64,000 nucleotides of DNA from JAFMDF01 sp965277445 (GCA_965277445.1 CBDICY010000010.1:1-64000), one strand, 5' to 3'; counted from the stretch's first letter, positions 18,431-28,957 are shown. Notes: generated by a model from the sequence alone, not told the origin. Translations and numbers: made by a program.

Positions 18431-19639
18431 ATGAAAAAGCTAATTTATTTGTGCATTTGTTTATTCGTTATGAACTGTTCCTCCTTTAATGAAGACTTAG
18501 AACTCACACTTGCGTCTCCTTCCTTTTCAACAATCGAAACAGCGCTACCCATTATTAATATCATCGCTGATGAAACTGCTTTTGACCAACTTCTGGCGCA
18601 GCCTGGCGAAGACTTAGAAATAGTCGGCACGCTTAATTTGTTTAGAAATAAGGAACTTGTGGTGACCAATGAAGCAGTTGAATTGAGTATAAAAGGAGGG
18701 TTTTCTACTAAATTTTCCTTAAAATCTTTGGGGGTGAAGTTTGAGAAAAAATATGATAATACAGATCGCTCTTTAATCAATCCGAAAAAGGTACTCCCTC
18801 ATCATAATATTAATAAAATCAAAGCCATTCGATTAAGAAATTCAGGTAGTGATTTTAGAAATACCATGTTAAAGGATTTGAGTATGACGCAACTGGCAAT
18901 AAATGCAGATTTAGATCTAGATTTGACCTACGGCGAACCAACGCTGGTCTATGTCAATGAGGCATTTTATGGCTTGATGAATTTAAGAACAGAGGCTAAT
19001 ACCAATGGGGTGGCAGGTTTAAATGGGGTAAAAAAGAGCGCTATTACTTTAGCTAAAATTACGACGCTTGAATTTATCAAAAAAGATGGCGATTTCGACC
19101 GTATTGATCGATTTGTGGCCGCTATTAATGAACAAGATATCGACTATGTAACATCAGAACTGGATATAAACAGTTTTATTGATTATATGATCTTTGAGTC
19201 TTATTTAGGCAATACCGATTGGCCGCATAATAATGCTCGATTTTATGCCGTCAATGATGGTCCATTTAGATTTGTGCTCTTTGATTTAGATAAAGTGGCT
19301 TGGTTAAGCATGCATAAATCGCCCTTAGCAATTATTGATAATAAACAAAAGAAAAATATCTTGACGGATTTATTCTTCTTGCTTTATTCAGAATCCGCTT
19401 TTCAACAAGCATTTTGGAATAGGTATCAATTACTGTTAGAAAAAGGTGTGTTTTCTTTTGAGCAATTTAAAACAATCGTAGCATATAATGCCCAACAAAT
19501 CGAGGTATTAATTCCCTTACAAATTGCTCAACATGATAGTCCTAACTCCATGATGCAATGGCAAGTTGAATTGGATAAATTATTGCTTTTGTATCAAGAG
19601 CGGGCGGCTGTTGTACAGGAGTTTGTTACTAATTTGTAG
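18431..19639 (+). CDS. CotH-family lipoprotein (secreted kinase-like)
   Basis: A 402-residue lipoprotein (signal MKKLIYLCICLFVMNCSS). It has the CotH pattern: the N-terminal strand around LPIINIIADE, KGGFSTKFSLKSLGVKF, the RLRNSGSDFRNTMLKDLSM motif, GEPTLVYVNEAFYGLMNLR, SFIDYMIFESYLGNTDWPHNNARFY and the acidic FVLFDLDKVAW. CotH of Bacillus is an atypical protein kinase for spore-coat proteins; in Bacteroidota, CotH-like proteins are exported and their substrates are unknown. The N, ND and DLD motifs expected for metal and ATP binding are present, so the domain looks intact. It is convergent with rpoC, with a terminator between them. Confidence 0.85.
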   Translation: MKKLIYLCICLFVMNCSSFNEDLELTLASPSFSTIETALPIINIIADETAFDQLLAQPGEDLEIVGTLNLFRNKELVVTNEAVELSIKGGFSTKFSLKSLGVKFEKKYDNTDRSLINPKKVLPHHNINKIKAIRLRNSGSDFRNTMLKDLSMTQLAINADLDLDLTYGEPTLVYVNEAFYGLMNLRTEANTNGVAGLNGVKKSAITLAKITTLEFIKKDGDFDRIDRFVAAINEQDIDYVTSELDINSFIDYMIFESYLGNTDWPHNNARFYAVNDGPFRFVLFDLDKVAWLSMHKSPLAIIDNKQKKNILTDLFFLLYSESAFQQAFWNRYQLLLEKGVFSFEQFKTIVAYNAQQIEVLIPLQIAQHDSPNSMMQWQVELDKLLLLYQERAAVVQEFVTNL

Positions 19640-19646
19640 TACCTAT

Positions 19647-19696
19647 AACAACAAAAGGCATCCCCAAAATGAATGGAGATGCCTTTTTCTGTTGTT
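19647..19696. terminator. Bidirectional terminator between cotH-like gene and rpoC
   Basis: Long stem with arms AACAACAAAAGGCATC (19647-19662) and GATGCCTTTTTCTGTTGTT (19678-19696). A-rich left and T-rich right parts allow termination from both convergent genes. Confidence 0.8.
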
Positions 19697-19745
19697 TTAG
19701 CGAACGGCGAACTAATTACTAGTAACTAGTTCCCAATCACCAATC

Positions 19746-22700
19746 CTATTGATATTCTTCAATATCTTCAAATTGTGCGGCACGAGCTTTATTCGCTTCA
19801 TCTTGCGCTTTAGTCGTTACCCACAACTCTTTGTAATGTTTCATACCTGTTCCTGCAGGAATCTTCTTACCAACAATAACGTTTTCTTTCAAGCCTTCTA
19901 AGAAATCACGCTTCGCACCGATGGCAGCTGTACTTAGTACTTTAGTTGTTTCCTGGAACGATGCCGCAGAAATCCAACTAGCTACACCTAAAGAAGACTT
20001 AGTGATCCCTTGTAATAAAGGACTAGAAGTTGCAGGAATTGCATCTCGGAACTTACAGATAGATCGGTCATTACGCTTCAAGTAAGAATTTTCTTCTCTG
20101 ATTTGGCGTAAAGTCACTAACTGCCCTGGACGTAATTTGCTAGAATCACCACTATTCGTGATGAACTTCTTGTCAAAAATCCAGTCATTTTGCTCTAAGA
20201 AATCGTATTTTTCAACTGCTTCTCCTTCTAAGAAAGTCGTATCACCAGCATCTTCGATTTGTACTCTACGCATCATTTGACGCACGATTACTTCGATGTG
20301 CTTATCGTTAATCGTAATACCTTGAGAACGATATACTTCTTGTACTCCGTTCACCAAGTAATACTGTACGGCAAAAGGTCCTTTAATTTGTAGGATGTCT
20401 CTTGGTGCAGTAGACCCATCAGATAATTGCGTTCCCGCTCTTACGAAGTCACCTTCCTGAACTAAGATATGCTTAGATAAACCAACTAGGTATTTTCTTC
20501 TTTGCTCGTCTTTAGACGTTACAATTACTTCTCTATTACCCCGCTTGATTTTACCAAACGCAACAACTCCATCAATCTCAGAAGTTACCGCAGGATTAGA
20601 TGGATTTCTAGCCTCGAATAACTCTGTTACCCGTGGTAAACCACCCGTAATATCCTGAATTTTACCTAATTGTCTAGGAATCTTCACAATTCTTGCCCCA
20701 GCTCTTACTTCTGCTCCATCTTCGATAGAAATGTAAGCGCCTACTGGTAAGTTATAACTTCTTAGTTCTTCCCCAGCTGGAGAGATAATCTTAATCGTTG
20801 GAATAACTCGCTTATTCTTAGATTCAATGATTACTTTTTCAGAGAAACCAGTTTGTGCATCACTCTCTGAACGGAAAGTCTTACCTTCAATAATCGAATC
20901 ATATCGAACGATACCAGAAAATTCAGAGATAATTACGTTGTTAAATGGATCCCATTCACAAATCTTATCTCCTTTCTTAATCATTTGTCCGTCCTCTACA
21001 GAAATCGTAGAACCATAAGTAATAAAGTGAGAAGAATATTGACGCTTCGTCTTTGTATCCACAATTCTAACTTCACCTGTTCTCGCCAATACGACATTTG
21101 TTTTATTCCCGTCCTCATCCACATACTCTGTTGTTCGCATACTATCAAATTCAACTTTACCGTCAAATTTAGATAATAAACTAGATTCTGTTTTAGATAC
21201 AGATGCCGTACCACCCACGTGGAAAGTACGTAAGGTCAACTGTGTACCAGGCTCACCAATGGACTGGGCAGCGATAATACCAACTGCATCTCCCATTTCC
21301 GCAATTCTACCAGTTGCTAAGTTTTTACCATAACATCTTCTACAAACACCACGCTTTACTGAACAGGTTAATACAGAACGGATAGTGACCATCTCAATAC
21401 CTTCATCATCAATATACTTCGCAGTATCCATAGTGATATACTGCCCTGCCTCTAGAATCAATTCATCTGTAACAGGATGCTTCACTTCATGTAAAGTATA
21501 CCGACCTTCAATTCTATCTGCTAAAGATTGAATGACTTTTTCATTTTCTTTTAATGATGTCGTATCTATACCTCTTAACGTTTCACAATCTTCTTCTTTG
21601 ACCACAACGTCTTGTGCAACATCCACCAATCTTCTCGTTAAGTAACCAGCATCCGCTGTTTTCAGGGCAGTATCGGCCAAACCTTTTCTCGCACCGTGAG
21701 TAGAGATAAAGTATTCCAATACAGACAATCCATCCACGAAATTAGATAAGATCGGGTTTTCGATAATCGCCCCACCTGTATCACCAGATTTTCTAGGTTT
21801 CGCCATCAACCCTCTTAATCCACATAACTGCTTGATTTGTTGTCTTGAACCCCGAGCACCGGAGTCTAACATCATCCAAACCGAGTTAAATCCATCTTTA
21901 TGCGCTGCCAATTCCGTCATCAATTTGGTCGTGATGTCATTATCACCCGTTGTCCAAATATCAATGATTTTATTGTACCGTTCGTTATTGGTAATTAATC
22001 CCATCTCGTAGTTATTCCATACTTCCTCTACTTCTTCCTGAGATTCAGCTAAAACTCTTGCTTTATTAGAAGGCGTAATCAAATCCCCTAAGTTAAAGGA
22101 TAATCCACCTTTGAATGCCCAAAGGAAACCTAATTCCTTAATCGCATCTAAGAATAAAGCCGTTGCTCCGAAATCTGCCCTTCTAATAATCCGAGCGATT
22201 ACTTTTTTCAATGCTCTCTTCGTCAATAATTCATTGATGAAAGGAATATCACCAGGAGGAACAACTGAGTTAAATAGTACTCTACCACAAGTGGTCTTCA
22301 CTCGCTTTGTTACTAAGTTCCCTTCTTCGTCTTCAAAATTATTTACCCGCACCGTTACTGCTGCGTGTAAGTCTAATTTTCCTTCATTATAGGCAATCAT
22401 TACCTCTTCTGGAGAGTAGAAAGTACCACCTGCTCCTTTAATCTTTCCTTCTTTTCTTTCTTTCGTAATGTAGTAAAGTCCCAAGACCATATCCTGAGAT
22501 GGCAGCAAAATTGGCGAACCATCCTGAGGATTAAACATATTATGCGCAGATAACATCAATACCTGAGCTTCCAAGATAGCTGCTTGGCTCAATGGTACGT
22601 GTACTGCCATCTGATCACCATCAAAATCCGCGTTAAAGGCACCACAAACTAATGGGTGTAACTGAATCGCTTTTCCTTCTACCAATGTTGGTTGGAAAGA

Positions 22701-24050
22701 CTGGATAGATAAACGGTGAAGCGTTGGTGCTCGGTTCAACATGATTGGGTGACCTTTTAGAATATTTTCTAAAATTTCCCAAATCACAGGGTCTTTTCTA
22801 TCTACTAATTTTTTAGCAGATTTTACCGTTTTCACGATACCTCTTTCAATCAACTTACGGATAACGAAAGGCTTGAATAATTCCGATGCCATTCCTTTTG
22901 GTAATCCACATTCGTGTAATTTCAACGAAGGGCCTACCACAATTACAGAACGACCAGAATAATCTACCCGCTTACCCAATAAGTTCTGACGGAAACGACC
23001 TTGCTTACCTTTAAGAATATCACTTAAAGATTTCAACGCACGTCCACCTTCCGCTTTTACGGCATTTGACTTACGAGAGTTATCAAATAGGGAATCTACC
23101 GCTTCTTGCAACATCCGCTTCTCATTACGCAAAATGACCTCTGGCGCCTTGATTTCTAACAAACGCTTCAAACGGTTATTTCTAATGATTACCCGGCGGT
23201 ATAAATCATTCAAATCAGAACTAGCGAAACGACCACCATCTAGTGGTACTAATGGACGCAATTCTGGTGGAACAACTGGCAAATATTGAATCACCGCCCA
23301 CTCTGGTCGGTTTTCAATCCGCGTTTGTCCGTCTCTGAATGCTTCCACCACTCTCAAACGCTTTAAAGCCTCCGACTTACGTTGTTGAGAAGTTTCGTTG
23401 GTTGCTTGGTGTCTTAAATCATAAGACAATTGGTCTAAGTCCAATCGCATTAATAATTCTTTCACCGCACTAGCGCCCATTAAAGCGATAAACTTATCTG
23501 GATGATCATTTTCTAACCCCTGATTTTCAGCAGGTAAAGAATCTAAGTGTTCCAAATATTCTTCCTCCGTCAATAAATCCATCTTGCTCAATTCAGCCTC
23601 TTTTACGCCTGGCTGAACCACAATATATCGCTCGTAGTAGATAATCGTCTCTAATTTCTTAGAAGACAATCCTAAAAGGTAACCAATCTTATTTGGTAGA
23701 GATTTGAAAAACCAGATATGCACTACAGGTACCACCAATTTGATGTGCCCCATGCGCTCTCTACGTACTTTCTTTTCTGTTACTTCTACCCCACAACGAT
23801 CACAAACAATACCCTTATATCGGATACGCTTATATTTACCACAGTAACATTCGTAATCCTTTACAGGACCGAAAATACGTTCACAGAACAAACCATCTCT
23901 TTCTGGCTTATAAGAACGATAGTTAATAGTTTCTGGCTTTAACACCTCTCCAAAAGATCGTTCTAATATATCATCTGGCGAAGACAAGCTAATCGTGATG
24001 CTTTCAAAACGCTTTTGCTCCGCTTTATTAAAATTCTTTCTAAATGCCAT
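19746..24050 (-). CDS. rpoC: DNA-directed RNA polymerase subunit beta'
   Basis: A 1434-residue beta' subunit. Near the N-terminus is the zinc site CYCGKYKRIRYKGIVCDRCG; the catalytic magnesium loop NADFDGDQM and the trigger-loop/bridge-helix region (GEPGTQLTLRTFHVGG) are intact. The second zinc site CSVKRGVCRRCYG is present, and the protein ends with an acidic EDIEEYQ tail. Length and order are normal for Bacteroidota. It lies 178 nt downstream of rpoB on the same strand, with a palindromic spacer between, and is the last gene of the transcription unit, ending at a bidirectional terminator. Confidence 0.99.
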   Translation of the reverse strand: MAFRKNFNKAEQKRFESITISLSSPDDILERSFGEVLKPETINYRSYKPERDGLFCERIFGPVKDYECYCGKYKRIRYKGIVCDRCGVEVTEKKVRRERMGHIKLVVPVVHIWFFKSLPNKIGYLLGLSSKKLETIIYYERYIVVQPGVKEAELSKMDLLTEEEYLEHLDSLPAENQGLENDHPDKFIALMGASAVKELLMRLDLDQLSYDLRHQATNETSQQRKSEALKRLRVVEAFRDGQTRIENRPEWAVIQYLPVVPPELRPLVPLDGGRFASSDLNDLYRRVIIRNNRLKRLLEIKAPEVILRNEKRMLQEAVDSLFDNSRKSNAVKAEGGRALKSLSDILKGKQGRFRQNLLGKRVDYSGRSVIVVGPSLKLHECGLPKGMASELFKPFVIRKLIERGIVKTVKSAKKLVDRKDPVIWEILENILKGHPIMLNRAPTLHRLSIQSFQPTLVEGKAIQLHPLVCGAFNADFDGDQMAVHVPLSQAAILEAQVLMLSAHNMFNPQDGSPILLPSQDMVLGLYYITKERKEGKIKGAGGTFYSPEEVMIAYNEGKLDLHAAVTVRVNNFEDEEGNLVTKRVKTTCGRVLFNSVVPPGDIPFINELLTKRALKKVIARIIRRADFGATALFLDAIKELGFLWAFKGGLSFNLGDLITPSNKARVLAESQEEVEEVWNNYEMGLITNNERYNKIIDIWTTGDNDITTKLMTELAAHKDGFNSVWMMLDSGARGSRQQIKQLCGLRGLMAKPRKSGDTGGAIIENPILSNFVDGLSVLEYFISTHGARKGLADTALKTADAGYLTRRLVDVAQDVVVKEEDCETLRGIDTTSLKENEKVIQSLADRIEGRYTLHEVKHPVTDELILEAGQYITMDTAKYIDDEGIEMVTIRSVLTCSVKRGVCRRCYGKNLATGRIAEMGDAVGIIAAQSIGEPGTQLTLRTFHVGGTASVSKTESSLLSKFDGKVEFDSMRTTEYVDEDGNKTNVVLARTGEVRIVDTKTKRQYSSHFITYGSTISVEDGQMIKKGDKICEWDPFNNVIISEFSGIVRYDSIIEGKTFRSESDAQTGFSEKVIIESKNKRVIPTIKIISPAGEELRSYNLPVGAYISIEDGAEVRAGARIVKIPRQLGKIQDITGGLPRVTELFEARNPSNPAVTSEIDGVVAFGKIKRGNREVIVTSKDEQRRKYLVGLSKHILVQEGDFVRAGTQLSDGSTAPRDILQIKGPFAVQYYLVNGVQEVYRSQGITINDKHIEVIVRQMMRRVQIEDAGDTTFLEGEAVEKYDFLEQNDWIFDKKFITNSGDSSKLRPGQLVTLRQIREENSYLKRNDRSICKFRDAIPATSSPLLQGITKSSLGVASWISAASFQETTKVLSTAAIGAKRDFLEGLKENVIVGKKIPAGTGMKHYKELWVTTKAQDEANKARAAQFEDIEEYQ

Positions 24051-24059
24051 TCATAATTC

Positions 24060-24089
24060 GGTTGACGGTTGACGGTTGACGGTTGACGG
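24060..24089. repeat. Heptamer tandem repeat upstream of rpoC
   Basis: Four direct copies of GGTTGAC in a row lie 10 bp upstream of the rpoC start codon (on the plus strand as written). The rpoC leader therefore contains GTCAACC repeated four times. This low-complexity array sits where the ribosome would bind. Confidence 0.85.
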
Positions 24090-24150
24090 TTTTTACACCT
24101 TTTTCCATTTTCCGAAATCCGTTGATTAATTAATGGTTTATTATTCTAAT

Positions 24151-24227
24151 GGTATCGGGTGTCAGATTTCAGGTATCAGGTTAGACAATCGCCCTACCTG
24201 ATACCTGATACCAGACACCTGGCACCT
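24151..24227. repeat. Word palindrome in the rpoB-rpoC spacer
   Basis: The words GGTGTCAG and CAGGTATCAGGT (24158-24182) are mirrored by ACCTGATACCTGATACC and AGACACC (24195-24219). The right part ends immediately after the rpoB stop codon. It can fold into a long hairpin in the rpoBC transcript. Confidence 0.7.
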
Positions 24228-24228
24228 C

Positions 24229-27200
24229 TTATTCAAACTTAATATCCAAAGCCAACCCTCTCAATTCATGTACTAATACATTGAACGATTCAGGAATATT
24301 TGGAATTGGTAGATTGTCTCCTTTTACGATTGCTTCGTACGCTTTCGCCCGACCGTTAATATCATCCGACTTAATGGTCAATAATTCCTGTAGGATACTA
24401 GCTGCACCGAATGCCTCTAATGCCCATACCTCCATCTCACCAAAACGCTGTCCACCAAATTGAGCTTTACCACCCAATGGTTGCTGCGTAATCAACGAGT
24501 ATGGTCCAATAGAACGAGCGTGCATCTTATCATCTACCATGTGTGATAATTTCAACATGTAGATGACCCCAACCGTCGCCTCTTGGTGGAATCTATCTCC
24601 TGTTTCCCCATCGTATAAGTAAACTTGTCCCAATGAAGGAAGGTTTACTTCCTGGATGTATTCTTCAATCTCATCCATGCTTGCTCCGTCGAAGATTGGC
24701 GTAGCAAATTTCACCCCTAGTTTCTCTCCTGCCCAACCTAGAACCGTTTCGAAAATCTGTCCTAAGTTCATCCGAGAAGGTACACCTAATGGGTTCAATA
24801 CGATATCAACTGGCGTTCCATCTGGTAAGAATGGCATATCCTCTTGTCTTACGATTCTGGATACAATTCCTTTATTCCCGTGACGTCCAGCTAATTTATC
24901 TCCCACTTTCAACTTACGCTTCTTCGCTAGGTAAACTTTCGCCAATTTCAAGACACCTGCTGGTAATTCATCACCAATACTGATGTTGAATTTCTCCCGC
25001 TTGTACTTACCTACTTCTTCGTTTAACTTGATATTGTAGTTGTGTAACAAACTCGCAATCAACTTATTCGTATGTTCGTCGTCTGTCCAGTTACTATAAT
25101 CAACCGTTGTGTAATCAATCTCTTTCAGTAAAGACTGCGAGTATTTTGTTCCACCAGGAATCAATGTTTCGTTATAAACACTTTTTACCTTCTTCGCTAC
25201 CTTTTCCTTAACTAAGACCAACAACTTATCCACCAAAATGGTCTTTAATTCGTTGATTGTAATTGCGTGCTGATCATCTAACTTCAACAACAAGTCTTTC
25301 TCTTGAGACTTCTGTACTTTATCTTTTTTCGCTCTAGCGAATAATTGCTTATTGATAATAATCCCTTTCGTTGAAGGTGGTGCTTTCAAAGATGCATCTT
25401 TTACATCACCTGCCTTATCACCGAAAATCGCTCTCAATAATTTCTCTTCTGGAGTTGGATCAGATTCCCCTTTCGGTGTAATCTTACCAATCAAAATATC
25501 TCCTTCTTTCACCCAAGCACCAATTCTAATGATACCATTTTCATCCAAATCCTTCGTAGAATCTTCACTAACGTTTGGAATATCATTCGTTAATTCTTCT
25601 TCTCCTAATTTGGTATCTCGAACGTCTAATTCAAAGTGCTCAATGTGTAAAGAGGTAAAGACATCATCTTTTACTACTCTCTCTGATAATACAATCGCAT
25701 CCTCAAAGTTGTATCCTTTCCAAGGCATGAAGGCCACTTTTAGGTTCTGGCCAATGGCTAACTCTCCTAATTGTGTTCCATATCCATCACAAAGAATCAT
25801 GCCCTTGTGTACTCTATCCCCCTTTCTTACGATCGGCTTCAAGTTGATACAAGTTCCTTGATTCGTTCTACGGAATTTTACTAACTTATAAGATTTACGG
25901 TTATCTTCAAAAGAGATTAATTTTTGCTCTTCTGTTCTATCGTATCGGATTACTACTTCCGTAGCATCTACATATTCTACCACTCCGTCTCCTTCTGCGT
26001 TGATCAACATACGAGAATCCCGCGCTACTTTTCCTTCCAATCCAGTACCAACAATTGGCGAATCAGGACGTAATAAAGGAACGGCTTGACGCTGCATGTT
26101 CGAGCCCATCAAGGCACGGTTCGCATCATCGTTTTCTAAGAAAGGAATCATTGATGCCGATACCCCAACAATTTGGTTAGGTGCAACATCCATGTACTCA
26201 ATCTCGTTTGGTCCTAATACAGGGAAATCACCGTGTTCTCTACACTTAATTCTATCTGTAATAAAGGCACCTTGTTCGTTCAACGGTGCGTTTGCCTGTG
26301 CTACTTTCGCAAAATCCTCTCCTTCCGCAGACAAATATTTAGGTTCAACCGCATAATTTACTGCACCGTCCTTAACCTCTCTATAAGGTGTTTCTAAGAA
26401 TCCCATTCGATTCACTTTCGCAAATACACAAAGGGTAGAAATCAATCCAATATTTGGTCCTTCCGGTGTTTCAATCGTACATAATCGACCGTAGTGAGAA
26501 TAGTGAACATCCCGAACCTCAAAACCTGCTCTTTCTCTAGATAAACCACCAGGTCCTAAAGCGGAAATTCTTCTTTTATGCGTAATCTCCGATAATGGAT
26601 TCGTTTGATCCAGAAACTGAGATAGTTGACTCGTTCCGAAGAAAGAGTTGATCACAGAAGAAAGAGTTCTAGCGTTAATCAAATCAATTGGTGTAAAGAC
26701 TTCATTATCCCGCACGTTCATTCTTTCTCGAATCGTTCTAGCCATCCGTGCCAAACCAACACCGAATTGAGCATATAATTGCTCCCCTACTGTTCTTACT
26801 CTACGATTAGATAAGTGATCAATATCATCAATCTCCGCCTTTTGGTTCATTAACTTCACCAAATATTGAACGATTTTGATAATATCTTCCTTCGTTAAAA
26901 CCAAGACTTCCTTGTCGATGTCTTGTTCTAATTTACGGTTGATTTTATATCGACCAACTTCTCCTAAGTTATATCGCTTATCAGAGAAGAATAATTTATC
27001 AATAATACCTCTCGCCGTATCATCATCCGGTGGATCCGTACCTCTTAACTGACGGTAGATATGTTGAACCGCTTCAATTTCAGAACTCGCAGGGTCTTTC
27101 TGAAGCGTATTATAAATAATTGAGTAATCTTCTTCGATATCATCTTTCTGCAAAATGATTGTTTCTGCATCCGAATCAAGAATTTGCTCAATATTGTTTT

Positions 27201-28050
27201 CATCTAAAACGACATCCCGTTCTAGGATAATTTCGTTCCGTTCAATCGTTACCACCTCTCCTGTATCTTCATCCACAAAATCCTCTGTCCAAGAACGCAA
27301 TACCCGAGCAGCTAACTTACGACCAATAGACATTTCTAACATATCTCTGTCCGCAGGCACTTCGTCCGCTAAACCGAAAATATCTAGAATCGCTCTATCC
27401 GTATCATATCCAATCGCTCTAAGCAAAGTGGTTACAGGGAACTTCTTCTTACGGTCGATATACGCATACATTACTGTATTGATATCCGTAGCAAATTCCA
27501 TCCAAGCGCCCTTAAAAGGAATCACTCTGGCAGAATAGATTTTGGTTCCATTCGGGTGGAAACTTTGCCCAAAGAATACACCAGGTGAACGGTGTAGTTG
27601 TGTAACGATTACTCTTTCTGCACCATTAATGACAAACGTACCTTTTGGTGTCATGTATGGAATGTTTCCTAAGAAAACATCTTGAACAATCGTTTGGAAA
27701 TCAAGGTGTTCTTCATCATTACAAGAAAGTCGCAACTTTGCTTTTAATGGTACACTATACGTCAACCCTCTATGCATACATTCTTCAATGCTGTATCTAG
27801 GTGGGTCGATAAAGTAATCGAGGAATTCTAAGACGAAGATATTTCTTGCATCTGTAATCGGGAAATTTTCCTGAAATACGCGGAACAGCCCTTCATTAGT
27901 CCGATTTTCCGGTGTCGTTTCTAATTGAAAAAATTCTTGGAATCCTTTCAACTGAATCTCCAACAAATCTGGATATGAATCTGGTAACTTAATTTTACCA
28001 AAACTAATCCTGCGCTCTTCAGCTGTTTTTTTTGCAGCTTCTACTGTCAT
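24229..28050 (-). CDS. rpoB: DNA-directed RNA polymerase subunit beta
   Basis: A 1273-residue beta subunit starting at ATG 28050 (the in-frame GTG at 28059 is less likely). The rifampicin-pocket region is normal (FFGTSQLSQFLDQTNPLSEITHKRRISALGPGGLSRERAG is readable between about residues 470 and 520, with no obvious resistance change), as are the NMQRQAVPL segment and the C-terminal GKAQFGGQRFGEMEVWALEAFGA clamp. rpoC follows. A 970-bp spacer separates it from rplL upstream, much longer than usual, with several hairpins. Confidence 0.99.
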   Translation of the reverse strand: MTVEAAKKTAEERRISFGKIKLPDSYPDLLEIQLKGFQEFFQLETTPENRTNEGLFRVFQENFPITDARNIFVLEFLDYFIDPPRYSIEECMHRGLTYSVPLKAKLRLSCNDEEHLDFQTIVQDVFLGNIPYMTPKGTFVINGAERVIVTQLHRSPGVFFGQSFHPNGTKIYSARVIPFKGAWMEFATDINTVMYAYIDRKKKFPVTTLLRAIGYDTDRAILDIFGLADEVPADRDMLEMSIGRKLAARVLRSWTEDFVDEDTGEVVTIERNEIILERDVVLDENNIEQILDSDAETIILQKDDIEEDYSIIYNTLQKDPASSEIEAVQHIYRQLRGTDPPDDDTARGIIDKLFFSDKRYNLGEVGRYKINRKLEQDIDKEVLVLTKEDIIKIVQYLVKLMNQKAEIDDIDHLSNRRVRTVGEQLYAQFGVGLARMARTIRERMNVRDNEVFTPIDLINARTLSSVINSFFGTSQLSQFLDQTNPLSEITHKRRISALGPGGLSRERAGFEVRDVHYSHYGRLCTIETPEGPNIGLISTLCVFAKVNRMGFLETPYREVKDGAVNYAVEPKYLSAEGEDFAKVAQANAPLNEQGAFITDRIKCREHGDFPVLGPNEIEYMDVAPNQIVGVSASMIPFLENDDANRALMGSNMQRQAVPLLRPDSPIVGTGLEGKVARDSRMLINAEGDGVVEYVDATEVVIRYDRTEEQKLISFEDNRKSYKLVKFRRTNQGTCINLKPIVRKGDRVHKGMILCDGYGTQLGELAIGQNLKVAFMPWKGYNFEDAIVLSERVVKDDVFTSLHIEHFELDVRDTKLGEEELTNDIPNVSEDSTKDLDENGIIRIGAWVKEGDILIGKITPKGESDPTPEEKLLRAIFGDKAGDVKDASLKAPPSTKGIIINKQLFARAKKDKVQKSQEKDLLLKLDDQHAITINELKTILVDKLLVLVKEKVAKKVKSVYNETLIPGGTKYSQSLLKEIDYTTVDYSNWTDDEHTNKLIASLLHNYNIKLNEEVGKYKREKFNISIGDELPAGVLKLAKVYLAKKRKLKVGDKLAGRHGNKGIVSRIVRQEDMPFLPDGTPVDIVLNPLGVPSRMNLGQIFETVLGWAGEKLGVKFATPIFDGASMDEIEEYIQEVNLPSLGQVYLYDGETGDRFHQEATVGVIYMLKLSHMVDDKMHARSIGPYSLITQQPLGGKAQFGGQRFGEMEVWALEAFGAASILQELLTIKSDDINGRAKAYEAIVKGDNLPIPNIPESFNVLVHELRGLALDIKFE

Positions 28051-28087
28051 AAGAAACACCTGTTTATGATGGTGATGAAATTTGTGA

Positions 28088-28206
28088 GAAGTGAGACGTC
28101 AGACCGTCCTTATGGACTGTCAGAAGTTAGATTTAAGTTTTAAAATAGATTCTTAATCTGACTTCTGACAATTTCAATAAGTCGAAATATTCTGACTTCT
28201 AACAGC
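28088..28206. repeat. Word palindrome upstream of rpoB
   Basis: TGTCAGAAGTTAGATTTAAG (28117-28136) is mirrored by CTTAATCTGACTTCTGACA (28152-28170), and further copies of the words GTCAGA and TCTGACTTCT occur on both sides. The RNA leader of rpoB can fold here into alternative hairpins. Confidence 0.65.
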
Positions 28207-28493
28207 TATCATATTCAAAAAATATTTTAAAAAAAATTGAATCAATAGTTGATACTTTCATTTTTTTTAGACAATCTTGGAGTATACTTTTGACAACTCT
28301 TGCAATAATATTCTGGAAAAATGTTTCCTTTTTTTGCAAAAAAATTGTTTTTTCAATAACTCACCAAATAGTCTATTTCTGGCGTACTTTTTGAATATTT
28401 AATATCATCACCTATTGATGAAAATATGGAGCCTTCCTCCATGGTGAATTATCGCTAACTTTTTTAAAAATAAAAAAGTTCCTTTCTATTATG

Positions 28494-28527
28494 CTTGGAG
28501 GTTATTTAATTAAATAACCACTCCAAG
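28494..28527 (-). promoter_or_regulatory. Stem-loop in the rplL-rpoB leader
   Basis: CTTGGAG and GTTATTTAA pair with TTAAATAAC and CTCCAAG, with only a CA bulge, giving a stem of about 16 bp with almost no loop. Directly beyond it on the minus strand is an A/T-rich palindrome (28457-28480). It may act as an RNA processing site or attenuator. Confidence 0.45.
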
Positions 28528-28907
28528 AGGTACTTATTTTCCTTATACATATATACGACAATAGGCCTAGACAGATGTTTTTCTCTCTAAGCCTGAAGCT
28601 TGCTTACCATTTATAAAAGCGTAGCCGTTTTTGGCATATTTTACGGAATGGTTTTTATTATTTAAGCATACTGCAAACTCAAATTTATTTTAAAGTCCGA
28701 TTTGAATTTGTGTTATCACTAACTGCTGCCTAAATACTCATTGGTATATAAAAACTTGAAAGTCAATAATCTAAGTAGTAATTCATAATTAGTTGATTGA
28801 TTGATCATTTTTCTGATGACGAATGCATATCCAATTAAAAATAAATCACTTTAAATTTAACCCACTAGATTAAATTTTCACTATAGTGTTTCCTGACTAT
28901 CAACTAA

Positions 28908-28957
28908 GGAAAAAAGTTGGTGGTTTTTATTCCGAAATAAATCGAAATAAAAACCAC
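28908..28957 (-). terminator. Terminator or attenuator downstream of rplL
   Basis: On the minus strand a 12-bp perfect stem (arms 28946-28957 and 28920-28931, GTGGTTTTTATT) is followed after four bases by a T6 run. It lies 65 nt after rplL and would end much of the rplKAJL transcription, so that rpoBC needs readthrough or its own promoter. Confidence 0.65.

Noticed and set aside
24060..24089. Possible CRISPR-like array
   Set aside because: Four 7-bp units without spacers; only a short tandem repeat.
25352..25861. A 169-residue plus-strand frame within rpoB
   Set aside because: It is the antisense shadow of the highly conserved rpoB coding sequence, with no start signal and Ser/Pro-rich low-quality protein text.
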